Made by a program: the position numbers and the translations under genes
Notes under the pieces: generated by a model
What the model saw: the letters and a program-made list of their open reading frames with translations, nothing else
Databases searched by the model: none
What the model was told of the DNA's origin: nothing
Assembly: GCA_937958475.1 (NCBI GenBank)
Contig: CALFXR010000065.1
Coordinates: 1-64,000 of the forward strand
DNA length: 64,000 nt
Direction: 5' to 3'
DNA from: an uncultured Mesorhizobium sp.
GTDB lineage: Bacteria; Pseudomonadota; Alphaproteobacteria; Rhizobiales; Rhizobiaceae
Shown: piece by piece, positions 1 to 10,328 of the stretch
Numbering within the stretch: the first letter of the stretch is position 1
Layout: each line of letters begins with the position of its first letter

Positions 1-1691
1 TCCACGGCATTGCGGATGTCCTTGCGGTTGCCCAGCGCCGCCTGGCCGATGATGCCGCCCTTGGCATCGAGCACCGAATAGGACTGTCCGCCGTCCGGGC
101 GTACCTGCCTGCCGCCGACATACTGCTTCGCCGTCCGGTCGATGGTGGCCGAGGCAACCGGGCCGGCGCCGGGCGCGGCGACGGGTTTCCACCCCACGGT
201 CTCGCGGACCCTGCCCCTGGCCGCCTTGCCGGCGGGGGCGAGATACTCGCGCAGGCCCTCGCGTCCGCCTTCGCGGCCGAAGCCACTCTCGCGATAGCCG
301 CCGAAACCGGCGGCGGCGTCGAAGAGGTTGGTCGAGTTCACCCAGACCACGCCGGCCTTCAGCCGTGCCGCCGTGTCCAGCGCCAGGTCGATGTTCTGGC
401 TCCAGACGCTGGCGGCGAGGCCGTAGCGCGTATTGTTGCCGAGCGCGACCGCCTCGGCCGGTGTGCGGAAGGTGGTGACCGTGGCGACCGGGCCGAAGAC
501 CTCGGTCTGGAAGATTTCCGCCGCGGGATCCACGCCGTCGAGGAAGCAGGGCGCGAAGAAATGGCCACCGGCGGGCAGCGGCGCGGCAGAGCGGTGCAGG
601 ATCGCGCCGGCCTTCTCGGCATCCCCGACGAGCCGCGCAACGCGGCGGAGCTGTTCCTCCGAGATCAGAGCGCCGACATCCATCGCCTTGTCCAGCGGGT
701 CGCCGACGCGCAGCGTCTCCAGGCGCTCGCGCAGGCGCTTCACCAGGCGGGCGGAGACGCTCTCCTGAACGAGGATGCGCGAGCCCGCGCAGCAGACCTG
801 GCCCTGGTTGAACCAGATCGCGTCGACGACGCCCTCGATCGTCGATTCCAGGTCGGCGTCGTCGAAGACGATGAAGGGCGACTTGCCGCCGAGTTCCAGC
901 GACAGCTTCTTGCCGCTGCCGGCGGTCGCTTCGCGGATGGCGCGCCCGACGTCCGTCGATCCGGTGAAGGCGATCTTGTCGACGCCCTCGTGGCGGACGA
1001 TCGCCGCGCCCGTGGCGCCATCGCCGTGGACGATGTTGACGACGCCCGCCGGCAGGCCGACCTCCCGGCACAGCTCGGCGAAGGCGACCGCCGTGAGCGG
1101 CGTCAGCTCGGCCGGCTTGAGCACGACCGTGTTGCCGGCCGCCAGCGCCGGCGCGACCTTCCAGGCCAGCATGAGCAGCGGGAAGTTCCACGGAATGATC
1201 TGGCCGCAGACACCGAGCGGCCCGCGCCCGGGAAACTCTTCCTCGAGCAGTTCGGCCCAGCCGGCGTGATGCAGGAAGTGGCGCGCCGCCAGCGGCACGT
1301 CGATGTCGCGCGTCTCGCGGATGGTCTTGCCGTTGTCCATCGTCTCCAGCACGGCGAAGAACCGCTCGCGCTTCTGCAGGTGCCGGGCGATGGCGTAGAG
1401 ATAGCGGGCGCGCTGGTGGCCAGGCAAGGCGGACCAGCCGGGGAAGGCGCGGCGCGCGGCTTTCACCGCCGTGTCGACGTCGGCATCGCTGGCGGACGCC
1501 ACGCGGGCGAGCTCTCCGCCGGTCGCCGGGTTGTGCACGGCGAAGGTCGCGTCGCCCGGCTCGGTGAAGCGGCCGTCGATGAAGTGGCCGATGCCCGGGC
1601 GGCGGGCCGCCAGCCATTCGCGGACCTGGGCGTTGCTCTCCGGCGCGGGCCCGTATTCCATGGTGTCCATGATGTCGACGATCCGTTTCAT
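1..1691 (-). CDS. Aldehyde dehydrogenase, ALDH16-like two-domain type (3' part outside window)
   Basis: An NAD(P)+-dependent aldehyde dehydrogenase that probably oxidises the aldehyde released by the adjacent DeoC. About 563 residues are visible; the gene runs off the left edge. The first domain (about residues 35-485) is complete: PWNFP with Asn about 168, LELGGKSP with general base Glu about 265, and GQVCCAGSR with the catalytic Cys about 299/300. After a linker a second ALDH amino terminus begins near residue 520 (KQYVGGRQ, then VLDAKGGIIGQ and KDIRNAV), so the protein appears to be a tandem ALDH as in the ALDH16 family; bacterial ALDH16 enzymes keep the catalytic Cys, as here. The ATG at 1691 lies 12 bases after the deoC stop, making this the last visible gene of the leftward operon. 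The ALDH assignment is certain; ALDH16 membership rests on the partial second domain. Confidence 0.9.
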   Translation of the reverse strand, partial: MKRIVDIMDTMEYGPAPESNAQVREWLAARRPGIGHFIDGRFTEPGDATFAVHNPATGGELARVASASDADVDTAVKAARRAFPGWSALPGHQRARYLYAIARHLQKRERFFAVLETMDNGKTIRETRDIDVPLAARHFLHHAGWAELLEEEFPGRGPLGVCGQIIPWNFPLLMLAWKVAPALAAGNTVVLKPAELTPLTAVAFAELCREVGLPAGVVNIVHGDGATGAAIVRHEGVDKIAFTGSTDVGRAIREATAGSGKKLSLELGGKSPFIVFDDADLESTIEGVVDAIWFNQGQVCCAGSRILVQESVSARLVKRLRERLETLRVGDPLDKAMDVGALISEEQLRRVARLVGDAEKAGAILHRSAAPLPAGGHFFAPCFLDGVDPAAEIFQTEVFGPVATVTTFRTPAEAVALGNNTRYGLAASVWSQNIDLALDTAARLKAGVVWVNSTNLFDAAAGFGGYRESGFGREGGREGLREYLAPAGKAARGRVRETVGWKPVAAPGAGPVASATIDRTAKQYVGGRQVRPDGGQSYSVLDAKGGIIGQAALGNRKDIRNAV

Positions 1692-1703
1692 CGAAGGCCT
1701 CCG

Positions 1704-2705
1704 TCAGAGCGCGGCATGGCGGAAGGCGGCCGAATAACCGCCCGACACATGGTGGTCGAGCTGGCGCTCGATATCGGAAAGCAGCGTGCTGGCGCCGAGC
1801 CTGAACAGGTCCGGTTCGAGCCACGCGCGGCCGAGTTCCTCCTTCATCAGGATCAGCCAGCCGAGCGCCTGCTTGGCCGTGCGGATGCCGCCCGCGGGCT
1901 TGAAGCCGACGCGCTGGCCCGTCCGTTCGCCGTAGTCGCGGATGGCGCGAACCATGGTCAGGCCGTATTCGAAGGTGGCGTTGACCGTCTCCTTGCCCGT
2001 CGACGTCTTGATGAAGTCGGCGCCGGCCTGCATCGCGACCATGGATGCCTTGTAGACGTTGCGCTGCGTGGCGATCTCGCCGACGGCGAGGATCGCCTTC
2101 AGGTGTGCCGCGCCGCAGGCCTCGCGCATCGCGGCGATCTCGTCATAGAGCGCCGCCCAGTCCTGGCGCAGCGCGTGTTCGCGCGAAATGACGATGTCGA
2201 TCTCGTCGGCGCCGCTGTCGACGGCGAAGCGGATCTCCTCGAGCCGGAGACGGAGAGGCATCAATCCGGCGGGAAAGCCGGTCGCGACGGAAGCCACGAG
2301 CACGCCGCTGCCCTCCACGGCACGCGCCGCGGTGGAGACGAGGGTCGGATAGACGCAGACCGCGGCCACATGGAGCGGCCGGTCGTCGAGGCCGAGCGCG
2401 GCGCGGAGGCCGTCGGCGAGCGGGTTGCGCGCCTTGGCGCAGAGGCGCCGCACGCGGTCGGCGGTGTCGTCGCCCGACAGCGTCGTCAGGTCCATGCATT
2501 CGATGGCCTTCGCCAGCCAGGCGGCCTGGTACTCGTTCTTGACGGTGCGCCGTGTTGCGAGCGTCGCCGCGCGCCGTTCCACGGCGCTGAGGTTGACGGC
2601 GGCCCTGTCGAACCGCGCGATCTCCAGCGCGGTTCCCGGGTTGCGGCTGGCGGCGGGCGCCGCCGTCACCGCGTGTGCGCTCGCAAGCGCTTCGGAATGT
2701 GTCAT
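1704..2705 (-). CDS. deoC: Deoxyribose-phosphate aldolase
   Basis: DeoC is a cytosolic class I aldolase that splits 2-deoxyribose 5-phosphate into glyceraldehyde 3-phosphate and acetaldehyde. The 333-residue product shows the Schiff-base lysine motif FIKTSTGK, the second conserved lysine in VGFKPAGGIRT and the acidic EIDIVIS strand of the TIM barrel. It has an amino-terminal extension of about 90 residues relative to the ~220-residue E. coli-sized core, similar to the long DeoC forms of ~330 residues. The start at 2705 is preceded by AAGG seven bases upstream. Its place between the ABC ATPase and an aldehyde dehydrogenase, with ribokinase and nucleoside hydrolase in the same operon, supports deoxyribose or deoxynucleoside catabolism; the ALDH would take the acetaldehyde. 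Confidence 0.95.
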   Translation of the reverse strand: MTHSEALASAHAVTAAPAASRNPGTALEIARFDRAAVNLSAVERRAATLATRRTVKNEYQAAWLAKAIECMDLTTLSGDDTADRVRRLCAKARNPLADGLRAALGLDDRPLHVAAVCVYPTLVSTAARAVEGSGVLVASVATGFPAGLMPLRLRLEEIRFAVDSGADEIDIVISREHALRQDWAALYDEIAAMREACGAAHLKAILAVGEIATQRNVYKASMVAMQAGADFIKTSTGKETVNATFEYGLTMVRAIRDYGERTGQRVGFKPAGGIRTAKQALGWLILMKEELGRAWLEPDLFRLGASTLLSDIERQLDHHVSGGYSAAFRHAAL

Positions 2706-2761
2706 CTCGACCTTCGCTGTTGCTGCGGGATAGGTTCCGGTGCGGGGGCGCCGGGCGGCCG

Positions 2762-3847
<1,086 letters not shown>

Positions 3848-3876
3848 GACTTGTTCCTTTAAACCTCTCGGCGGCC

Positions 3877-6444
3877 CTAGCCGGCCAGCGGGATTTCGCC
3901 CGACCGGACGTCGAGCACCGGCTGCCCGTCCTTCCACTCGACCAGCCCGTAGCCGCTCGCCGTGGCGATGAAAAAACGGCCGGACGAGGGTGCCCGACCC
4001 TCCGTGACCAGCTTCCGCTCGACAGCGTCGTACCTGACGCCCGAATGCGCCTGGAGCAGCGTCCACGACGCCAGCGCCCGCGCGTAGAAGTGGCCGCATT
4101 CGTATTCGTTGAACGGGTTGCGGACGTCGCCGCGATAGCGCGATCGGGTCGTCTCGACGATCCGGTCCGCGATGTCTCGCTCGCCCATCATCGCCGCGTG
4201 GGCGGCGACTTGGTACTCGATACCCGTCCACACCTCGTTGGAGTAGATGAAGGGCAGCACCGGCTCACCGCCCTTCGGCCAGGTGCAGAGCAGCAGCCCG
4301 CCTTCGCGGCCGAGCGCATAACCCGGACGCTGCGGGTTCTCGTGCCGGGAGAGATCCTCGCGGAAATTGTACATCCAGATGGACCGGATGTGGCTCCGGG
4401 TCTGGTCCTCGTCGAGCACCGGCCCGAGACCCGAACTGCGCGCCATCCAGTCGCCGATCACGCCGTCGGCGAGACATCCCGAGCCGAGCTGGTACTTCGG
4501 CCCCTCGGCCTCCATCAGCTCGAGCGCCTCCTGCCAGTAGGGTGACGACTTGGGGTGCCGGACGATGTCCTGCGGCGGGCCGCGGCGGGCGTCGCGCCAT
4601 TCGAGCTCCTGCTGGAAGTACTCGCCGTTGAACAGCCGCTCCGACATCGTCGCGGAAACGCCCGCGAGGATCGCGGGATAGTCGCGGACGGGCTCGCCGA
4701 GCGCCTCGGCCATCTCGACGGCTGCCTTCAGCGCGGCGGCGTAGAAGCTCGACGTCAGGCTCTCCGCCCCCCAGAACTCGATGTCGTAGGTGACATGGTG
4801 CGGCTCGACCAGCCGGCCGCTGCGGTCCGGATCCCACGACGCGATGCAGTATTCGAGGCTGTCGACGATCTTCGGCCACAGGCGGCGCAGCCAGTCCGCA
4901 TCGCCGCCGATTCGCCAGTCGCGATAGGCCTTGACGATGCCGCCGAGCTGGCCGTCGGCCGCCGCGAGGAAGTCGTGGAGGCCGGGGCGCAGCGGCAGGG
5001 AGAGCCGGTAGAGCTGGTGGCCGAGCGCGTTCTGTCCTTCGTTGAATTCCGCCTCGCGCAGACCCCTCTCCAGCGAGGGGAAGAGATGGGCGACGGCGTG
5101 GGCGTAGTTCCACACATGGGTACAACTGCCGAAGCAGCATCCCGAGGCGTCGCGGCATCCTTCCCAGGCCCAGAAGCGGCCGTCGTACTGGCGCATCACC
5201 GTCGGCGACTTGAGGATCGACAGGTTGGCGGAAACCGCCTCCAGCACCGCGTCGGGCAGGGTCGTGTCGTGGAACGTGTCGGCGAACAGCCAACTCCGCG
5301 TGCGGAGTTCGAGGTGATTGTCGCGCCAGTAGCGATCGAGCGCGTCGAGGCTCGGGAATGCCGACGCATACCACGGCCGATGGCAGTCCTCCGCCGCCGG
5401 CGGCACGGCCGGCCGCACGTATTCGCTGAGCAGATGCTGGGAGATGCCACGCCGGGGTCCCGGTTCGTGGCAGTCATTGGCGCCGTCTCCGCAGTCGCAG
5501 GAACTCTTCCCGTCCGCCGGCGCGTCGACGCCGTAACGCAGATCGGAGTAGGGCGTGTACCAGCTGAGCAGCAGGCGGACAGTGCGTTCCTCGCCCGGCG
5601 CGAGATCGACCGGCACGTAGAGGCTGCCGCCCGGCGATGGCGGGCCGTCATCGGCGAAGTCGGCCGCGTCGATCGGCGTCGCGTTGCGCGCATTGCGCCA
5701 GGCGATGGTCTGGGCGTCGTACCAGCCGCCACGGAACCAGCGCGGGTCGACATGGACGGTCTCGCCGACCGCGACGGCACGGAAGGCGCTGGTCCGCGCC
5801 GGGTCGGCCTCGCCGCCGTCTTCCCACAGGGTAAAGCCGGAATCGCAGCGCGACACGCCGTAGCGACCGGGAGCGGCGCCGGCGATGATCTGCTTGCCCG
5901 GTTCCTGGACGAAAAAGTTCGCCGAGTGGAAGGAGAAGGTCGCCGCGATCCGCTCGTCCGAGCGGTTGCGGAACGTGTATTCGAGGCAGCCGACGGGCAG
6001 GCTCGACGGGTCGGCGTCCGGCGGCGTGAAGGGGCTCCAGGCAGTCACCGCGGCCGACAGCGGATGGCCTTCCTCGGAGAACTCGATCCGCGCGAAGGGG
6101 AACTTCGCCCACGCCGTGCTCTCGGCGAAGCGCGGCAGGCCGTAGCTGCGCGCGACGCAGCCGAGGCCGCCGCCGGCGCCGGCGAAGATCTTGTGCTCGG
6201 GCACCTTGCCCTCTACCAGGCGGGCGAGATCCGGCCGGCCGGGAATGCCGATGCAGGCGAAGGCGAACGGTTCGTGGAAGCGTTCCATGCGATGGCGCAG
6301 CGACACATGCGAGAAGGAGCCCTGGCCCTCCAGGCAGATCATGCCTGCGCCGAGCCCGCCCATCGGAAAGGCCCAATGGTCGAGCCTGTCTCCGCTCCAG
6401 GGTCCGAGGCAGCGCCCCGCCAGACCCGCCGTCAGTTCCGTCAT
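3877..6444 (-). CDS. Glycoside hydrolase family 116 (GBA2-like beta-glycosidase)
   Basis: An 855-residue protein of the GH116/GBA2 glucosylceramidase family, retaining beta-glycosidases with an amino-terminal beta-sandwich and a carboxy-terminal (alpha/alpha)6 barrel. The amino-terminal domain carries the family-typical LGAGMICLEGQGSFSHVSLRH segment (residues 31-51). The catalytic domain has WEG (Glu428, predicted nucleophile, by alignment to the family's FxxxEG motif), CTHVWNYAHAVAHLFPSLER (441-460) and VTYDIEFWG (Asp554, predicted acid/base). No signal peptide is seen, so a cytosolic enzyme acting on an imported glycoside is likely. A Cys-rich stretch near 316-325 (CDCGDGANDC) is an insertion of unknown role. 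The start at 6444 has GGAGGA seven bases upstream. Its presence among nucleoside and deoxyribose genes is unexpected; it may remove a beta-linked sugar from the transported compound. Confidence 0.88.
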   Translation of the reverse strand: MTELTAGLAGRCLGPWSGDRLDHWAFPMGGLGAGMICLEGQGSFSHVSLRHRMERFHEPFAFACIGIPGRPDLARLVEGKVPEHKIFAGAGGGLGCVARSYGLPRFAESTAWAKFPFARIEFSEEGHPLSAAVTAWSPFTPPDADPSSLPVGCLEYTFRNRSDERIAATFSFHSANFFVQEPGKQIIAGAAPGRYGVSRCDSGFTLWEDGGEADPARTSAFRAVAVGETVHVDPRWFRGGWYDAQTIAWRNARNATPIDAADFADDGPPSPGGSLYVPVDLAPGEERTVRLLLSWYTPYSDLRYGVDAPADGKSSCDCGDGANDCHEPGPRRGISQHLLSEYVRPAVPPAAEDCHRPWYASAFPSLDALDRYWRDNHLELRTRSWLFADTFHDTTLPDAVLEAVSANLSILKSPTVMRQYDGRFWAWEGCRDASGCCFGSCTHVWNYAHAVAHLFPSLERGLREAEFNEGQNALGHQLYRLSLPLRPGLHDFLAAADGQLGGIVKAYRDWRIGGDADWLRRLWPKIVDSLEYCIASWDPDRSGRLVEPHHVTYDIEFWGAESLTSSFYAAALKAAVEMAEALGEPVRDYPAILAGVSATMSERLFNGEYFQQELEWRDARRGPPQDIVRHPKSSPYWQEALELMEAEGPKYQLGSGCLADGVIGDWMARSSGLGPVLDEDQTRSHIRSIWMYNFREDLSRHENPQRPGYALGREGGLLLCTWPKGGEPVLPFIYSNEVWTGIEYQVAAHAAMMGERDIADRIVETTRSRYRGDVRNPFNEYECGHFYARALASWTLLQAHSGVRYDAVERKLVTEGRAPSSGRFFIATASGYGLVEWKDGQPVLDVRSGEIPLAG

Positions 6445-6469
6445 TTCTTTCCTCCAGGCCCGCGGGCCG

Positions 6470-7414
6470 TCAGTATGAAGCGATCGCGTCGAAGACCTTG
6501 CGGACGATCTCCGCACCGTCGACCTCGACCGCGACTTCGGCGTTCGGTTCGCTGCTCGGCCTGATTGCCTGCAGATCCTTCAGCGCCACGTTGCGGAAGT
6601 CGCAGACCGTCATGCCGCGCGTGTGCCGCCCGTCGAGTTCGACGGCGACGGCCGCCTTGCGGAAACCGATCAGGTCGGGGTGGACGAGCGGCACCACGGC
6701 GCAGGCGTCGTGCAGGCTCGCCTTGGCGAGGCCGAAGATCGTGCGCGACCGCTCGAGATAGAATTCGAAGAGATCGGCGAAGGTCAGCGCCGCCATTCCG
6801 CCGAGCGACCTCAGATAGGCGATCTCGTCCTCGCCCACGCCGACCTGTCGGGTCACGTTGAGGCCGGCCATGCGGATCGGCACGCCGCTGCGGAAGACGA
6901 TGTCGGCGGCTTCCGGGTCGCAGTGGATGTTGAATTCGGCCACCGCCGTGCTGTTGCCGATCGCGGTCGAGCCGCCCATGAGCGAGATCCAGGCGATCCG
7001 CGCGGCTAAACCCGGATGCGCTTCGAGGGCCTGCGCGACATTCGTCAGCGGGCCGAGCGCGATGATGCCGAGCGGTGCCGCCTGCGCATGCAGGAGCATG
7101 GCCTCCTCGGCGGAAAGCTCATGCGGCACGGCGCACGGTTCCGGCAGAACCGCGCCGTCGAGGCCCGTCTTGCCGTGCAGGTCGCCGGGAGCCGATTCCG
7201 CCCCGCCGAGCGGCCCGCGCGCGCCCCTGTGCACCGGGATGTCGAGGCCGGCGAGCGCGAGGACCGAAAGCGCATTGCGTGTCGTCGCGTCCAGGCTGTT
7301 GTTGCCGAAGACGGTCGTGATGCCGGCAATGTCGAGATGCCGGGCGGCATAGAGGATCGCGGCCGCGTCGTCGTGGCCGGGATCGCAATCGATGAGGATA
7401 CGCTCTGCAGGCAA
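6470..7414 (-). CDS. Nucleoside hydrolase (inosine-uridine preferring family)
   Basis: The enzyme hydrolyses the N-glycosidic bond of (deoxy)ribonucleosides to free base and sugar, in the cytosol. The 314-residue product begins with the Ca2+-binding motif of the family, DCDPGHDDA (residues 9-17), and has the NPE-like strand (NIHCDPEAADIVF) and HDACAVVPLVHPDL near 237-250, a position where the family contributes His/Asp ligands. There is no ATG before the motif; the only workable start is the TTG at 7414, with a GGAG ribosome binding site eight bases upstream. The gene sits 14 bases after the LacI gene and 25 bases before the GH116 gene. The sugar released would feed the adjacent ribokinase and then DeoC. 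The exact substrate range (purine, pyrimidine, modified) is not readable. Confidence 0.93.
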   Translation of the reverse strand: MPAERILIDCDPGHDDAAAILYAARHLDIAGITTVFGNNSLDATTRNALSVLALAGLDIPVHRGARGPLGGAESAPGDLHGKTGLDGAVLPEPCAVPHELSAEEAMLLHAQAAPLGIIALGPLTNVAQALEAHPGLAARIAWISLMGGSTAIGNSTAVAEFNIHCDPEAADIVFRSGVPIRMAGLNVTRQVGVGEDEIAYLRSLGGMAALTFADLFEFYLERSRTIFGLAKASLHDACAVVPLVHPDLIGFRKAAVAVELDGRHTRGMTVCDFRNVALKDLQAIRPSSEPNAEVAVEVDGAEIVRKVFDAIASY

Positions 7415-7428
7415 TCGGCTGGCTCCGG

Positions 7429-8472
7429 CTAGTCCGCCGCCGTCACGTTGTGACGTTCGACGATGAGGTGCGGCAGGATGATCTGGTCGGCGACGGGGCG
7501 GCTGACGTCGGCGATGATCGAGCGGACGATCGGGCCGAATTCCTCGTAGGGGACCTGCACGGAGACGAGCCAGGGCGCCAGCCAGCGATTGAGCGGATTG
7601 TCGTCGAAGCCGACGATGAGAAGGTCCTCAGGGACCCGAATGCCGTTCTCCGTGGCGCGCTTGTGCAGGCCGTAGGAGATCAGGTCGTTGGCGCAGAAGA
7701 TCGCGCGCGGCAGGTCCGCCCGTCCGACGATCGCGCTGCCGAGGTCGTAGCCGGCCTTGATCGAGAGTTCGGACTGCCAGGTGTTTTCCGGCATGATCGG
7801 ATGGCCGAGTGCTGCCATCGTATCGCGGAAGCCTTCATAGCGGCTGCGGCTGGCCGACGATATCGACGGACCGCTGACCACGCCCACGTCGGTCGCGTCG
7901 CGCGCCACGAGATACCGCGCGATGTCGGCGCCGGCCGCATAGTTGTCGATACCGATGAAGGGCGCGACGACCCCGGTCGGCGGGAAACGGTTGATGAACA
8001 GCAGCGGCGTCTTGTGCTCCGCGGCATCGCGGAGGCCGGGGCTGTCCACGGCGCCGAGCATGACGAAGCAGCGCACCCTGAACGAGAGCAGGTGGCGCAG
8101 CGCCGCGTCCTGCACGGAGGCATCCTCCCGCGTGTTGCACAGGACGAGGTTCAGCCCGTCCTGCTGCAGGCAGACCTCGATCGAATCGGCGATCGCCGAG
8201 TAGAACGGGTTCTGCGTGTCCGGCAGGAACAGCGCGACGAGATTGCTCTGTCCCTGGCGCAGCGCGCGGCCGAGCGCGGTCGGCTGATAGTCGAGTTCCT
8301 CGATGACCCGCTCGACGCGCCGGTAGGTCGCTCGGGAGACGAGCGTGCGCTGCTCGTTGAGGACGCGCGAGACCGTCGTCTGCGAAACGCCGGCAAGCCT
8401 CGCCACGTCGGCGATCTTCACCGACCCGCCGCTGGCGCGGAATTCGTCAATTGCCTGTCGTCTCGTCGGCAT
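7429..8472 (-). CDS. LacI-family transcriptional regulator
   Basis: The 347-residue regulator has a LacI/GalR-type helix-turn-helix near residues 18-65 (VKIADVARLAGVSQTTVSRVLN), with the hinge region LDYQPTALGRALRQG and a periplasmic-binding-protein-like effector domain (about 75-345). The helix-turn-helix starts about 17 residues in, later than in most family members. It lies inside the operon between ribokinase and nucleoside hydrolase, so it is probably the operon's own repressor, releasing DNA when a sugar or nucleoside inducer binds. Its natural targets are the two CG-centred palindromes at 12635-12644 and 12651-12662 upstream of the binding-protein gene, which fit LacI-family operators. 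The inducer is unknown. Confidence 0.95.
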   Translation of the reverse strand: MPTRRQAIDEFRASGGSVKIADVARLAGVSQTTVSRVLNEQRTLVSRATYRRVERVIEELDYQPTALGRALRQGQSNLVALFLPDTQNPFYSAIADSIEVCLQQDGLNLVLCNTREDASVQDAALRHLLSFRVRCFVMLGAVDSPGLRDAAEHKTPLLFINRFPPTGVVAPFIGIDNYAAGADIARYLVARDATDVGVVSGPSISSASRSRYEGFRDTMAALGHPIMPENTWQSELSIKAGYDLGSAIVGRADLPRAIFCANDLISYGLHKRATENGIRVPEDLLIVGFDDNPLNRWLAPWLVSVQVPYEEFGPIVRSIIADVSRPVADQIILPHLIVERHNVTAAD

Positions 8473-8496
8473 GGGCTTGGCTCCTGGCTGGCCCGG

Positions 8497-9456
8497 CTAC
8501 AGCGATGCGAGCAGCAGCGCGGGCCGCTGCTGGGCTCTGAGCAGCGCCGCCACCGCCGTCGCATGCGGCATGGCCGGCGCGGTTCCCGCCGCAGACACGC
8601 ATAGCGCGCCGGCGGCGCAGCCGTCACGCACCGCCTCGTGCAGAGAGCGGCCGTTGGCCAGCGCGACGGCCATGGCGCCGTTGAAGGCGTCGCCCGCGCC
8701 GGCCGTGTCGACGACCGCCGGCGGCGCGAAGGACTCGACGTATCCCTCCTCCTCGCCGGAGATGTAGGCGCCGCGCGCGCCGAGGGTGATGACGACGTTG
8801 CGGGCGCCCATCCCGCGCAGGCGGGCCGCGGCGGCACGCACGCCCTCGTCCGTGGCGGTCGGGATGCCGGTGATCGAGGCAGCCTCGGTCTCGTTGGGCG
8901 AGACCAGGTCGCAGAGCGCCAGCAGGTCGGCGTCGAGCGGCAGCGCGGGCGCCGGGTTGAGGATCGTCGTCACGCCGTGGGAGCGGGCGATGGCGAGGCC
9001 GGCCGCAGCCGTCCTGAGCGGCTGTTCCAGCTGCGTGAGGAAGACGCGAGACTGGCGGATCTCGTGTTCCGCCATGCGCACGTCTTCCGGGGTCAGCGAC
9101 TCGTTGGCGCCGGTATAGACGATGATGCGGTTCTGCCCGGTGAGGCTGTCGACGTGAATGAACGCCGCGCCCGTCGAGGCATTGCCGAAACGCTGCAGGT
9201 AGCGGGTGCCGATGCCTTCCTGCTCCAGCACGTCTTCCGCGACCTTGGCGAGGTGGTCGGCGCCCACGGCGGTCAGCAGCGTCACGCGGCCGCCGCTGCG
9301 CTGCGCGGCGATCGCCTGGTTGGTACCTTTGCCGCCGGGTCCCATGGCGAAGGCGTTGGACCGAATCGTCTCGCCCTCTTCAGGCAGCCCGGCGCAGCGG
9401 AACGCCAGGTCGACGACGAACGATCCGAGGACGAAGATGCGATTTTCCAATGTCAT
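8497..9456 (-). CDS. rbsK: Ribokinase (PfkB family)
   Basis: A 319-residue cytosolic kinase that phosphorylates ribose (or a related pentose such as deoxyribose) at O5 with ATP. PfkB signatures are complete: the amino-terminal GPGGKGTNQAIAAQRSGG (about 39-56) and the carboxy-terminal DTAGAGDAFNGAMAVAL (about 247-263) containing the catalytic base Asp of GAGD. NPAPALPL and SPNETEAASITG match ribokinase rather than fructokinase. In this operon it would phosphorylate the sugar freed by the nucleoside hydrolase. If the substrate is deoxyribose, the product would be the DeoC substrate, so deoxyribokinase activity is a serious alternative. The gene is 24 bases downstream of the second permease gene. 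Confidence 0.93.
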   Translation of the reverse strand: MTLENRIFVLGSFVVDLAFRCAGLPEEGETIRSNAFAMGPGGKGTNQAIAAQRSGGRVTLLTAVGADHLAKVAEDVLEQEGIGTRYLQRFGNASTGAAFIHVDSLTGQNRIIVYTGANESLTPEDVRMAEHEIRQSRVFLTQLEQPLRTAAAGLAIARSHGVTTILNPAPALPLDADLLALCDLVSPNETEAASITGIPTATDEGVRAAAARLRGMGARNVVITLGARGAYISGEEEGYVESFAPPAVVDTAGAGDAFNGAMAVALANGRSLHEAVRDGCAAGALCVSAAGTAPAMPHATAVAALLRAQQRPALLLASL

Positions 9457-9480
9457 GGGACTACCGGTACCTGTCCTGTC

Positions 9481-10323
9481 TCACTTGAAGCCACTGTCGA
9501 TGATCGTACGGATGTAGTAGCGCTGAAGCGCCATGAACGGCAGGATGGCGAGCAGCGAGGCCACGGTCATGGCCGCGAACAGGCGGCCGAAGTCGGCCTG
9601 TTCGAACTGGAGGTAGCGGGCGATCGCCACCTGCACCATCGTCAGGTCCTGCGAGGTCGCGGCGACCAGCGGCCAGAAGAACGCGTCCCACTGGTGGATG
9701 AACATCATCAGCGCGCCGGCGACGACGGTCGGCCACGACAGCGGCAGCGCCACGTCCCAGTAGATCCGCCACCATGACGCGCCATCGACGCGCGCGGCTT
9801 CGAACAGCTCCCGGCTCACCTTCGCGAAGAACTGCCGGAAGAGGAAGATGATGAAGCCGCTCGCCACCTCCGGCATGATCAGCGCGAAGTAGGTGTCGTT
9901 CCAGTTGAGCCCGCGAACCATGATGTACAGTGGCACGACGATCGACTCGAACGGCATGATGAAGGTGATGATCACCACGACGAACAGCGCGTTCTTGAAC
10001 GGGAAGTCGAACACGGCGAAGGCGAAGCCGGCCGCCGAACATATCAGGATGCCGAGAGCGACGGTGACGAAGGCGACGAAGGCCGTGTTCAGGACCGCCT
10101 TCGGGAAGTCGCTGGCCAATAGCATCTCGTAGTTCGACCAGATGATCTTCTCCGGCACGAAGGTGCGCCAGGAGAGCTGCGGCGAATAGAGGAAAATCTC
10201 CTCGGGCGGCCGCAAGGACGAGATCGCGATCCAGACGATCGGGGCGATCATGACCACCGCGACGAGGGCGAGCACGGCGTAGCGCAGGAACGAGGCGGCT
10301 GCGCGCTTCTGGCGATTGTTCAT
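9481..10323 (-). CDS. Sugar ABC transporter permease, MalG/UgpE type
   Basis: A 280-residue inner-membrane permease of the CUT1 family with about six membrane helices; the first lies at residues 12-35 (FLRYAVLALVAVVMIAPIVW). The cytoplasmic coupling loop EAA motif is clear at about 190-205 (ELFEAARVDGASWWRIYWDVALPLSWP). The carboxy terminus (RYYIRTIIDSGFK) is the usual MalG/UgpE ending. The start codon at 10323 lies five bases past the stop of the first permease gene, so translation is probably coupled. It pairs with the upstream permease and the UgpC-like ATPase at 2762-3847. Confidence 0.94.
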   Translation of the reverse strand: MNNRQKRAAASFLRYAVLALVAVVMIAPIVWIAISSLRPPEEIFLYSPQLSWRTFVPEKIIWSNYEMLLASDFPKAVLNTAFVAFVTVALGILICSAAGFAFAVFDFPFKNALFVVVIITFIMPFESIVVPLYIMVRGLNWNDTYFALIMPEVASGFIIFLFRQFFAKVSRELFEAARVDGASWWRIYWDVALPLSWPTVVAGALMMFIHQWDAFFWPLVAATSQDLTMVQVAIARYLQFEQADFGRLFAAMTVASLLAILPFMALQRYYIRTIIDSGFK

Positions 10324-10328
10324 GGCCG

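Noticed and set aside
4555..6564. Plus-strand open frame of ~670 codons opposite the GH116 gene
   Set aside because: No recognisable domain; the GH116 protein on the other strand is complete.
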